Below are positions 1 to 8,085 of a stretch of DNA of 11,118 bases, one piece after another. Made by a program: the position numbers and the translations under genes. The DNA lies in contig MU602770.1 in the NCBI GenBank assembly GCA_025201865.1, positions 23,915-35,032 on the forward strand, in the 5' to 3' direction. The DNA is from Ramicandelaber brevisporus. Its lineage: Eukaryota > Kickxellomycota > Ramicandelaberales > Ramicandelaberaceae. The notes under the pieces are model-generated. The model searched no databases, had not been told where the DNA came from, and saw nothing but the letters and a program-made list of their open reading frames with translations. Numbering within the stretch: the first letter of the stretch is position 1; each line of letters opens with the position of its first letter.

Positions 1-537
1 TGTTGCTGTTACTGTTACTGAATGTTGCTGAGGTAAGGGATACTTTGTCTGTTTCTTTTTCTTCTTCTTGCAAGTGAGTGTTGTGAGGTTCTTGGTTGGA
101 TGTGTGTGTGTCAGCTTCCCTTGGAATATAAGCGGCCGGCTTGTCCCTTTCTTTCCGAGCTTGAGAGTGTTACATGCAAGTGTTGCTCACACCACGAGTA
201 GTCAGTCATATTCCTCGAGCTCGTCATTACTCGCGGTGTGCGACTCTCGATTCGACAACTTTTCTCTTGCGTTTGCATTTGCATCTGCTCCGCGTGCGTC
301 CGTTCATTGGCCCAACTACCTCGTGCCAAGCTCCGTAAAAGAAAATTTTCGAACATACACACATCTCTCTCTCTCTCGGCAAGTGTTTCGCCACTTGCTA
401 GTTCACACACATGCTTGCGACGTTCCGAAGCTATGACTAGTAAATCCGATATGACGAGTGTCACCCCGCTTACGCAATACCTTTTGACATTCCGTGATGC
501 CTTCTTATCAGCTTAAGCAATAATCAGTAGTTGAAGA

Positions 538-563
538 AAGTGAGGACAGAAAGTGAGGACAGA
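538..563. repeat. 13-bp perfect tandem duplication
   Basis: The unit AAGTGAGGACAGA occurs twice in direct succession (538-550 and 551-563) and is followed by an A-rich stretch. It lies just downstream of the kinase stop codon. It looks like a recent small tandem duplication, and no function is evident. Confidence 0.85.
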
Positions 564-619
564 AAAAAAGAAGTAGTAGTGATTCATACCTTTTGTTGTT
601 GTTGCTGTTGTTGTTGTTT

Positions 620-625
620 TTTATT
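620..625 (-). terminator. Possible polyadenylation hexamer of the kinase gene
   Basis: AATAAA occurs on the minus strand 4 bases after the kinase TAA stop (630-632). The hexamer is canonical, but its closeness to the stop is unusual. It is followed by A-rich and CAA-repeat sequence. It is a weak call, because fungal poly(A) signals are loose and the actual cleavage site cannot be read from sequence. Confidence 0.25.
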
Positions 626-629
626 CTTG

Positions 630-3600
630 TTACTGCTTCCGCTGGTGATGTGCAAATATCCTCGAGTCTCGTTTTGCAGCATGGTTCGCAATCTGACTGG
701 CGCTGTTGCTCATGCTCGACTGTGGTGACATTGCCAGAATGGCACCAAGTGATGATGCAGCAGTTGCAGTTGCAGTTGCAGCCGTTCCTGTTGCAGCCGA
801 TGCGCCGCCATTCATTCCAGCCGCTGCTGTCGGCATGGTCGTGGTGGGGGTTGTCAGAGCAGCCCCTGACTCTGTCGAATGATCAACTCGCCTCATGGAA
901 ATTGATGATTCGATGTTGCCCACGCTAGCACCCCTCACATCGTGCGATTTGCTGCGCGAGTGCTGGCTGCCGCTGCTTGTTCGGCGCTGGGCTACTCTGA
1001 GCTGGTCACGTGTGTCATCCACAGCCACGTTGCTTGGTGCTGCTAAAATTGGATTTGGCGGCTGGCGCTGTCGGCTGGTGTCACGATGTCGCTGCTGGTA
1101 CTGCTGGCGGCGGTCAAACGTGGCCGATGAAGGCTGAGAGCCATAGCCCGAATCTGGCCGCTCACGAGCCGCTGCTGCCATCGGCGGCGTGGCTGATAGA
1201 ATGCTACCCTCCATGGCAGCAGACAGCGCAAGCTCAACCGTTCGATAGCCCGTGGATGAACTCGTACTGAATGCTCGACTGCGATTGCTGCGATTGCTGC
1301 TCGTGTTGCTTGAGCGGCTACGCCCACTGTTTGTGCTCTGCATGCTGAGGTTGCTCGTGCTGTCTTGATACACTGAAATTCCAACTCCAATTCCGACGCC
1401 ACGTTGTCGTTCTCTACTGCGGTCCCTCCTGCTGCTTCCTTCACTGAATGTTGACAGCGTGGGAGACTCCATGCCATGTGGAGACGATGCACCGCCTGCC
1501 GCCAGTGATCCACTGGATGGTTGATGTCGTAGTGATTGATGCGGCGAATAGGCTGGTTCTTGCATATACGGCAGTCGAGATTCATTTTGTCTCGGCTGTT
1601 TTTGTTGCGGCGGCTGTTGCTGCTGCTGCTGCTGCTGTTGCTGTTGCTGTTGTTGCTGATGCTGAATCATTACCATATACTCTTGATGTTCTTCCTCGGT
1701 AGGCACGATTGATCTTCTCCGCGGTGTTTGCCGTCCAGGAATGCCAGTGCGAGTGGTTGTTGTGATTGGAGCTGATGCTAGTAGCTTGGCTGCAGCAGCA
1801 AGCTCACTGCCACCGCCGTTTGAGCTGCTTGTTGATACAGCGGTACCTTCTTCTGATGTTTGTTGGCGTGGTGTGGCGTAAACTGAAGTTGATTCACTAG
1901 TCGAAGTTGTGTTTGCAGGGAGACTTTCAAGTCGAATGACACCCTCTGCTTCGAGAATCGATGCAGCCACTGTGCCAGCTGCCGTGCCGTAGATTGATGG
2001 AGTGGCTGGCCTCGATGGCGTTCGCTGTCCAGTTGTGCGCCGAGCAGGTGTACCAGACTGTGGCTGCTGTGGATCGATTAGCGGTGTTTGATGCATGGAT
2101 AGTGCTTGATTGCCGCTGTGTCCAATTGGAGGAAGTGGAGGAGGAGGAGGAGTCCTACCGTAGATTGCACGAACGCTAGATGATCGGCTGGTGGTTTGAG
2201 CTCTCATTCTCCGTCTTCCCGGCTGAGTGTTTGAATTCATTCTGCTGAGCGACTGCTGATGTGGTCTAAATGGCTCGGATAGAGATGAGGTTGCGGATGC
2301 TGGATATGACACAATGTTTCCACCATATGATTGAACTGAATTCATAAACCGAGCGACTCTTGGTAAATACTCCAACATTCCTAGTCTCGCTAGATCGTCT
2401 TGAGAGGACGTAGTGGTTGGACTGTACAGTATTGATCCATTTCTCAGACAGAACGGATGAGACTGAGCCTCCCTCGGGTGGACTCGTTCTGTTGGATTCA
2501 ATTGTAGCAAAGTGTGCAAATAATCAATTGCCAACAATCTCTCGTATAATGCTTTAATATCCGATATCACTGTGGATGAAGTCAAGAACCACTCCAAGGG
2601 CTGATTATCATAGAGCTGCATATTCACAGTTGCACTTCTAAGCTGAGGATTGTCAATGATATGTCCAGCTGCCTTTTCAAATCCAAGCAGTCTTCTATTT
2701 ATTCTGTCAACTGGAGGCAGAGGTGGATCAGCCTTCATTATCATATCGCCCAAATAGTCACCAGGAACATATTTTCTTGGAGGAGATTCTGATATAACCA
2801 CGTTGTTCCGTGCACTGTACGCACGTGGACTGATCAGCTGATACTTTCTCCGCCTGGCACCTTCGCCATTATTGTGGTTTCCATTCGCAGTACCATTGCC
2901 ACCCAATGACTGGCCAAATGCAAGAGATGTGGCCGTGCTCAGCAGACTGTTTGTACTTCCGTAGACAGAGGTGTTTAGCAGAGGAACATCGGGTATTCTC
3001 TCAAAGAATGACTTTCCATATTTGCTGCTCTCGATCATTGGTGCTGGAGGTATTTTTATTGCCGTGATAATGCGCTGCACTTGTTCATATTTATTCGCAC
3101 CGGGAAACAGCGGTTTGCCCAGAATTAACTCGGCAACAACGCATCCCAGCGACCACATATCAATTGCAGCGGTATATCCATTCCCCAAGAGTACCTCGGG
3201 TGCTCTGTAATATCTAGACTGGATGTACATTGCTGTGGCTGTTTGTTCAATGCATGCTGATCCAAAGTCAATGACTTTAACCCTTAGTTTATTTTCGTTT
3301 AAATTCTGAACCATAATATTCTCGCATTTCAAGTCACAATGAATGATTCCATCTTGCTTTAAAGCCACCAAACACTGCAATAACTGTTGATTGATAACTC
3401 TGACCAATGTCATACTCAATCCTGTAAAGTTGTTCATCTTCAATACTGAGTACAAACTTAAATCCAACAGCTCAAATACTATACACAAATGACCTCTAAA
3501 TGTGAAATGATCCAATAATCTCGTCATGTGATATTCATCTGGATCGTAGTTTTTTCTTAACAATTCCAGTACTATAATTTCACTGCGACTCTGATGGAAG

Positions 3601-4233
3601 TACGCCTGCTGGTTTTTAATGACTTTTACAGCCACTTGTTTTCCACTGGATAAATCCACACATTTAACAACCTGTCCAAAAGTACCCTTTCCAAGAAAAC
3701 TTTGCACTTGGTATCTGGGCTGATATCGATGCTGACGCTGAGTAAGTGGGTATGGGATGGGATCGCCAATCATGTCATTGATACAGATAATCAGGTCGCT
3801 GTGTTCATTGTCTAGTCTTCCATTTCTGACACCTTTACTAGGCTGAGTTAATATCATTGATCCGACTCTGGGAATAGTGTAATCAACTGCTGGATCACAT
3901 TGATAGAATGTCCGCACAATATCCCGCGTCAATCCAATCAGCGGAGATGTGAATGGCTGCTGAAGCAATCTACTGGGACCTGATCTCATACTGGGACTAG
4001 ACAAATCATCATGAGTGGATATCCGATCAACTGCATCAATTTCGGATGATGTGAATGTGGCTACATTTCCAGGCACAATACTGTTCATGGAAGCACCAGG
4101 CGATGGCCCAAGAGGCAGCATTGTTACAATGGATGCTGAATCGCCAACTCCTTCAGGGTGTGGGGTTCCGCTCCGGTTCATGATTCTACTGCTGCGAGCA
4201 CTCAATCCGCGTGTCACACCGTCTCCATTTTGA

Positions 4234-4279
<46 letters not shown>

Positions 4280-5726
4280 GGTGATTGGATTGTTGTGATT
4301 GTTGCTGTGATTGTTGAGGTTGTGGCTGACCAGGTGTGCTGCTTGCTATCACTCCATTGTAGCTGCCGTTTGAGTACTCACTAGATGATCTCCTGTTTGC
4401 TGAATCTCCGCTGCTTGCATTGCTGGATATAACATTTGCCAATCTGAACCGAGGCTGGCTGACTGCAGATGATGATCTGTAGTGCGAACTTGGAGACTCT
4501 GCAGAAGAGGACGATCTATTGAGCCAGTCATCCACTGCTCCAGATGCCATGGCTGTTGATGTAGCGGGCATTGGTGAGTTGCCTAGCATCTCACTGCGTG
4601 CTGGTACTCGAGATGACAAATTCTGCACTGGTCTATCACCACCTGGCATGTTTGTTTCGATGCGCGGCTCTATTTGCCTCAAGTCTCGTCTTCTTTGGTC
4701 CTCGTCGTTGTTGGTGTTGGTGTTGGTGTCGTTATTGCTGTTATCGTTGTCGTTGTTATTGTTTGGCGCTCGTTGTCGCGATAGTGAGCGCGATCTACTA
4801 TGAAGTCTCTGCTGTTGCTGTTGCTGCAGCTGTTGATACTGTACTAGTTCGTGTTCCGGCCGTTGGATGTGTACTTCGTGGCTGAGTTGCCGGCCGTGAA
4901 GCTGTCGCTGGTGCTGGCCTCTGTCGCGAGGCCCAACGACTGCTACGCCTGGGTAAGATACAGTTTCCTCCAGTGGTGGTAGTTCGAATCCAAATGTTGA
5001 TGATAATGGTGCCAAGAGCCCAGACTGTGATCGAGAATGCCGCTGTGGTTGCGGCTGAGGCTGAAGCTGAAGCTGGAGCTGGAGCTGGAGCTGGAGCTGG
5101 AGCTCGCTAGTAGTTGTTGCTTGGGTTTGTTCCTGTAGATGAGAATGCTGTTCCTGATGTTGGCTGCGTTGGCTGCTACGAGTTGTTGATCTGTTTCGCC
5201 GTCGACTCTTGCTACCGCTCTTTGACCGACTCAACTCTGCCCGTGTCTCCAGCACGTCTGGCACTGGTTGTTGTTGCTGCGGCTGCGGCTGCTGTTGTTG
5301 CTGCTGTTGCTGTTGGTGGTGGCGATGGTGCTCGAGGCCGATTCTGGCAGTTGCAGTGGTTGAATTTCCAGGACGAAGCCGTTGGCTGAAAGATTCAGTC
5401 CTTCTGGGCTCCTCTTCTGCTGCCATCTGGGGACTTGGGCTATTCTCATCTCCACTGGTTACAAACAGATTGTCTGGCCGCACCACTCCTGCCCCACTAT
5501 TGTCCATACTGTGCCAGGTGCCGTTGAAGCTGCCAAGGCTGGCAGTGCGACGACTGCCACTGTCAATGCCTGTTCGATGTCGCTGTCGTCCTGCAGCATC
5601 TGAGTGGAATGAGGACTGTCCGTTAGACACCGTGGTTATGCGCTCCGGCTGCGTCTGCAGTTGCAGTACGCTGCTATGACGCAGATATTGTTCGTTCAGC
5701 GTCGCTGTACGATTGTTGAAGTTCAT
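630..5726 (-). CDS. YAK1: Yak1-like DYRK-family dual-specificity protein kinase
   Basis: This gene encodes a 1698-residue kinase in one open frame. I chose the ATG at 5726 because it is the first in-frame ATG; the open frame reaches 5873 only through a GTG codon. Before the catalytic domain (residues about 621-655) lies the Yak-type box ILTQPSKG...DNEHSDLI..IND, which is characteristic of Yak1 in yeast and plants. The catalytic domain spans about 672-1095. It has the glycine loop LGKGTFG (678-684), Lys701 (VAVK), catalytic loop HCDLKCEN (796-803, Asp798), DFG (820-822), Tyr834 in YIQSRYYRAPE (the DYRK autophosphorylation site) and the end motif NPTERVHPREAQSHPF. Cys801 replaces the usual Pro. 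A long insertion of well over 100 residues follows about residue 912. The arms (1-610 and 1096-1698) are rich in Ser, Gln and Asn, with 15-residue Gln runs at 483-497 and 1357-1371. Several RRxS sites (for example RRRSIVP, RRTSSGS) fit PKA control, as known for yeast Yak1. Family assignment is firm; the exact C-terminus is less so. Confidence 0.92.
1614..1658 (-). repeat. Mixed CAG/CAA repeat encoding 15 Gln in the kinase C-terminal arm
   Basis: Fifteen consecutive Gln codons of mixed CAG and CAA run between a His codon and two Pro codons. They lie in the low-complexity C-terminal arm of the kinase (residues about 1357-1371). The codon mixture should make this tract more stable in length than the pure CAA tract at 4236-4280. 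Confidence 0.9.
4236..4280 (-). repeat. Pure (CAA)15 repeat encoding polyglutamine
   Basis: Forty-five bases of uninterrupted TTG on plus (CAA on minus) encode 15 Gln bounded by His codons, in the N-terminal arm of the kinase (residues about 483-497). It is surrounded by further Gln-rich sequence. A pure trinucleotide tract of this length is likely to vary in length between strains. Confidence 0.92.
5062..5105 (-). repeat. Hexanucleotide repeat encoding Leu-Gln dipeptides in the kinase
   Basis: The plus strand shows repeated CTGAAG and then CTGGAG units. On the minus strand these encode alternating Leu-Gln, running on into Pro-Gln-Pro-Gln at 5044-5061. The tract lies in the N-terminal arm of the kinase. 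A perfect LQ alternation is unlike the simple Gln runs elsewhere in the protein. Confidence 0.85.
5266..5318 (-). repeat. Gln/Pro-Gln coding repeat in the kinase N-terminal arm
   Basis: The tract of CAG/CAA codons, interrupted by CCG Pro codons, encodes HHQQQ...PQPQQQQ. It follows the ATG by about 135 codons. The codons are mixed, not pure. Confidence 0.8.
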
Positions 5727-5779
5727 TTCTATTTTCTTCTGCTTGGGTTGAGTGACTTGCGAAAGGAATGAACTGCGCG

Positions 5780-5806
5780 CAGGCAGGCAGGCAGGCAGGC
5801 AGGCAG
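5780..5806. repeat. (AGGC)n tetranucleotide microsatellite
   Basis: About six and a half perfect AGGC units (CTGC-type on the minus strand) lie 54 bases upstream of the kinase ATG, within its presumed leader. The tract would be prone to slippage and to folding as GC-rich RNA. Confidence 0.9.
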
Positions 5807-5900
5807 ACAAACGCGCACGGAGGGGAAGGGGGAAAGAACAGAGAATATATGCACCGCAGTAAAGAAAAGTCACAAGTCACAAGTCAATTTAAACCAAGTC

Positions 5901-5940
5901 AAGCCAAGCCAAGCCTAGTCAAGCCAAACCAAGCCTAGTC
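5901..5940. repeat. 20-bp tandem repeat, two copies
   Basis: Two 20-bp units (5901-5920 and 5921-5940) differ at one base. Each is itself built from AAGCC-like 5-bp blocks ending in TAGTC. Degenerate 5-bp blocks continue on both sides (about 5871-5960). It lies in the kinase leader. Confidence 0.85.
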
Positions 5941-6169
5941 AAGTGAAGCCAAGCAATTCTCAATAGTGTCTTTCGCAAATTGAAGTACACAAAGTGGACC
6001 ACGTTCAAACAGTGACGCAGGAAATTCCCAAATAAATTGATGACGTTGCCTTGTGTTGTGTTTGTGGAAGAAAGCGACAATGTCGGTCAGTCAGTAAATA
6101 TCCTGTGGGTTTGCACAAAGGAAAATTGAAAGCCGATGAGAGTACGTGCGTGGTATTTGAGTAAATCAA

Positions 6170-6235
6170 CAAAAAAAAAAACGAGAAGAAGAAGGAAGAA
6201 GGAAGAAGAGGAAGAAGAAGAAAGTGACCTACTTG
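6170..6235. repeat. Polypurine tract (plus) / CT-rich tract (minus)
   Basis: A run of A followed by irregular GAA/GGAAGAA blocks forms a nearly pure purine stretch on plus. Read on the kinase strand this is a CT-rich tract about 450 bases upstream of the ATG. A role at the transcription start is inference. Confidence 0.7.
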
Positions 6236-6543
6236 TGTTTTGTGCCGCATGTATTCAACAACAAAAATACAAAAAAAAACAAAAAGAAGAAGAGAGCTTC
6301 TAATTGATGCAACGTACGCTATGAAATGAATGAGTGAACGAATGATGTGACATGCACGAATATTTGACATTCATCTTTTTTTTCTTTCTTGTACGCATTT
6401 GGTATCATTTCATATACCAAGGTTATAGTGCCACGAGGATGGAGACTGATAGAATGAGTGCCGTTGCGATTATTGCCAGTCCATCAGTCATTTCTTTTTG
6501 GTGATATATTTGGAGGAGGAAAGGCTGTATGTACGACCAACGC

Positions 6544-6564
6544 TACATTCATTATACGAATGTA
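6544..6564. repeat. Short perfect hairpin-forming inverted repeat
   Basis: TACATTC and GAATGTA (7-bp perfect arms) are separated by a 7-base loop. It is AT-rich and not followed by a T-run. The function is unknown, and it may be chance in AT-rich DNA. Confidence 0.5.
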
Positions 6565-6653
6565 TGCAATCGATCGCCACAATACTAATTAATCAAATCA
6601 AATCAACTCATATCTATAAAGGTTATGGAAAATAAACTCCCAACCCAATAAGA

Positions 6654-6774
6654 AAGGATCGACCATCCGCCGACTATTGATGACGCACCAAGAAAAAAAG
6701 CAAGAAGAAAAGAAGAAAAAAGAAAAGAAGAAAAGAGAAAAGAGAAAAGAGAAAAGAAAAGATGGCCGATCCTT
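6654..6774. repeat. Inverted repeat enclosing a 61-base homopurine tract
   Basis: The arms AAGGATCGACCATC (6654-6667) and GATGGCCGATCCTT (6761-6774) are complementary at 13 of 14 positions, and the odd pair could be G-U in RNA. Between them lie 93 bases, including an uninterrupted purine run of A and G from 6702 to 6762. The run can in principle form triplex DNA. No coding sequence overlaps it. Confidence 0.7.
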
Positions 6775-7070
6775 GCATTCCGAGCCGATATATTGAAACG
6801 ATTTCCTTTACCTGCAAAGGAGCATGAGATACGTATGATTTTCCTATTCTATTCTAATCAAGTTCATTACATCACAGTTTTGAGCGACTGCATCCTTTGT
6901 GTTTGACACTCTGACATTGCCATTTGAAACTTGGCATCTTCAACTATCAGCAGTCATTAATAGCACAGTTCTGCTGTGTTCAAAAATAGAATCTACATTG
7001 GAGTACATTGGCCATTTTAAAAGATAAGATAAATACGAACAATTGAAAAAAACAAGAATAGGAAGGCATA

Positions 7071-7919
7071 CTAACCTTGGAACTTTGTAAAGTTCTGAAT
7101 CTCATTCAAATAATGCTGCAAATCTTCTCCCGAAATCTTGTTAGCCAAGCTCGGAATCAGTGCAAATGCTTCGTCTGAATCTTGACATCCCAAGTTCGCC
7201 AATTGAGCATTCTCGAACGGCTTAAACACCTCCGCTTCCACCAGCAGACTTCTCACTTCCTTAATAGTATCCTCGTTTTTGAGTGTACTAAACCGCTGTG
7301 CGTAAGCCAATGTCTTTTGGAAGATTTCATTCAGAGATGCCTCGCCGCTCTTTTTAATTTTGGTTTCACGGTCAGCTTCCAAGAGCAGCTTGACTTCGGA
7401 CAACATGAGACATTCGGCCTTGTCGAACTCTTCACCCAGCTTGAGCATGGCTGCATCTTCCGTTTCGGTGATGCGCTTTGCTGCACGGTTGCGTTGAAGG
7501 CGGAGAAGAATGCGCTGGCGCTCCAAAAGTGGGAAATCGCGAAGAGCTTCGGCAATTGTATCGGGGAGCTGCTGGCCCTGCAGTTGGTGCTGTTGTTGTT
7601 GATTCTGCTGCAGCAGCAGTTGCTGTTGGTGCTGTTGCTCCTGTTGCTCCTGATCGTTGTACTGATACTGTTGGTCGTCATAGCCGTATCCTGCGTCGCC
7701 ATCCAGGTGGCCGTTCGCAGCAGTCGCAGCTGCAGAGTCGCCATAGTCCATTGTGTGCTGATCGAGGCCATCGCCGCCAGCGCTGGGATCGGCGTAGTAA
7801 GAGTTGTCAACAATGTCCATCGCAGCTGGATCAGCACCGTTTGCGCCAGCATCTGCATAGTCTGCCAGTGCAGGGTCGTTCATCGCGCTGTGATCGGCTG
7901 TCGGGTCGTATTCAGACAT
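7071..7919 (-). CDS. RPB4: RNA polymerase II subunit Rpb4 with long N-terminal extension
   Basis: The 282-residue protein ends in an Rpb4 domain (about 155-282). It shows the family pattern: EEFDKAECLMLSEVKLLLE, LNEIFQKTLAYAQRFSTLKN, VRSLLVEAEVFKPFENAQLANL and ALIPSLANKISGEDLQHYLNEIQ. Human Rpb4 (POLR2D) is 142 residues and shares this layout. Rpb4 pairs with Rpb7 to form the stalk of RNA polymerase II, which is needed for initiation and, in yeast, for stress survival and coupling to mRNA export and decay. Residues 1-80 are acidic and rich in Ala, Asp and Gly. Residues 82-117 are Gln-rich. Residues 119-150 (LPDTIAEALRDFPLLERQRILLRLQRNRAAKR) look helical and end basic. The ATG is preceded two codons upstream by an in-frame TAG, so no start lies further up without splicing, but its -3 base is C. 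Met13 and Met34 have better contexts. The TAG stop lies within GTTAGT, a splice-donor-like sequence. Confidence 0.93.
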   Translation of the reverse strand: MSEYDPTADHSAMNDPALADYADAGANGADPAAMDIVDNSYYADPSAGGDGLDQHTMDYGDSAAATAANGHLDGDAGYGYDDQQYQYNDQEQQEQQHQQQLLLQQNQQQQHQLQGQQLPDTIAEALRDFPLLERQRILLRLQRNRAAKRITETEDAAMLKLGEEFDKAECLMLSEVKLLLEADRETKIKKSGEASLNEIFQKTLAYAQRFSTLKNEDTIKEVRSLLVEAEVFKPFENAQLANLGCQDSDEAFALIPSLANKISGEDLQHYLNEIQNFTKFQG

Positions 7920-7940
7920 TGGCTATTCGATACTCTTGTT

Positions 7941-7970
7941 GTTTTTGTTTTTGTTTTTGTTTTTGTTTTT
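7941..7970 (-). repeat. (CAAAAA)5 repeat in the RPB4 leader
   Basis: Five perfect GTTTTT units on plus (CAAAAA on the minus strand) lie 22 bases upstream of the RPB4 ATG. An A-rich leader directly before the start would be unstructured, and poly(A)-rich leaders bind poly(A)-binding protein in yeast. A translational role here is inference. Confidence 0.9.
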
Positions 7971-8085
7971 GCTGCTTTGGTCGCCGACAACAATGCAAAC
8001 ACAACCAAGTATGTTTGCAACAGGAATAAGCTCCACTCCCAGCACATTCAAGTCGGAATTACAACAACAAAGACGACCACGACCA

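Larger units (their letters stand above)
1..629 (-). promoter_or_regulatory. Intergenic region with probable promoter of a gene beyond the left edge
   Basis: No convincing gene lies here. The open frames in this stretch are short, start at non-ATG codons or are of biased composition. Read on the minus strand, there is a CCAAT box (ATTGG on plus, 306-310), then a TATA-like CTTATATTCC (plus 123-132). After that comes a CA-rich and then A/G-rich stretch with no ATG from 172 down to base 1. This arrangement resembles the leaders of the other genes here, so I infer a leftward gene whose 5' leader enters the window. The right part (about 500-629) is the 3' flank of the kinase gene. The same TATA element also reads TATAAG on plus, but no plus-strand gene follows it. 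Confidence 0.4.
5727..6250 (-). promoter_or_regulatory. ATG-free 5' leader and core promoter region of the kinase gene
   Basis: On the minus strand there is no ATG between 6247 and the kinase start at 5726, about 520 bases in which roughly eight would be expected by chance. The stretch includes a tetranucleotide repeat, a 20-bp tandem repeat and, at its far end, a CT-rich tract (minus strand, 6182-6231). CT-rich tracts often precede fungal transcription starts. I infer a long leader beginning near or downstream of that tract. A TGACGT (CRE-like) site lies at 6041-6046. No clear TATA box was found. Confidence 0.5.
6251..7070. other. Intergenic stretch between RPB4 and the kinase gene
   Basis: No protein-coding gene or tRNA is recognisable in these 820 bases. 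They are AT-rich and contain a 7-bp hairpin (6544-6564), a plus-strand TATAAA (6615-6620) with no gene behind it, a homopurine tract within an inverted repeat (6654-6774), and overlapping GATA motifs near 7023-7033. The right end should hold the 3' untranslated region of RPB4, although no AATAAA is seen on the minus strand. Confidence 0.5.

Noticed and set aside
68-464. Overlapping frames on both strands near the left edge
   Set aside because: The plus-strand frame starts at TTG and the minus-strand one has no recognisable domain. Composition is that of repeat-rich spacer.
4980-4995. GGTTCGAATCC-like string suggesting a tRNA T-loop
   Set aside because: It reads AGTTCGAATCC within the kinase coding sequence. 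There is no acceptor stem or D and anticodon arms around it.
4201-5330. CRISPR-like or satellite arrays suggested by dense repeats
   Set aside because: The repeats are codon-unit runs in frame with the kinase (Gln, Leu-Gln), without spacers, in a eukaryotic gene.
5727-5873. N-terminal 49-residue extension of the kinase (with CLPACLPA repeats)
   Set aside because: The frame begins at GTG, not ATG. The peptide is only the translation of the AGGC microsatellite and leader. The first in-frame ATG is at 5726.
6615-6636. Plus-strand TATAAA and AATAAA in the 6.6 kb spacer
   Set aside because: No plus-strand gene precedes or follows them. They are expected by chance in AT-rich DNA.
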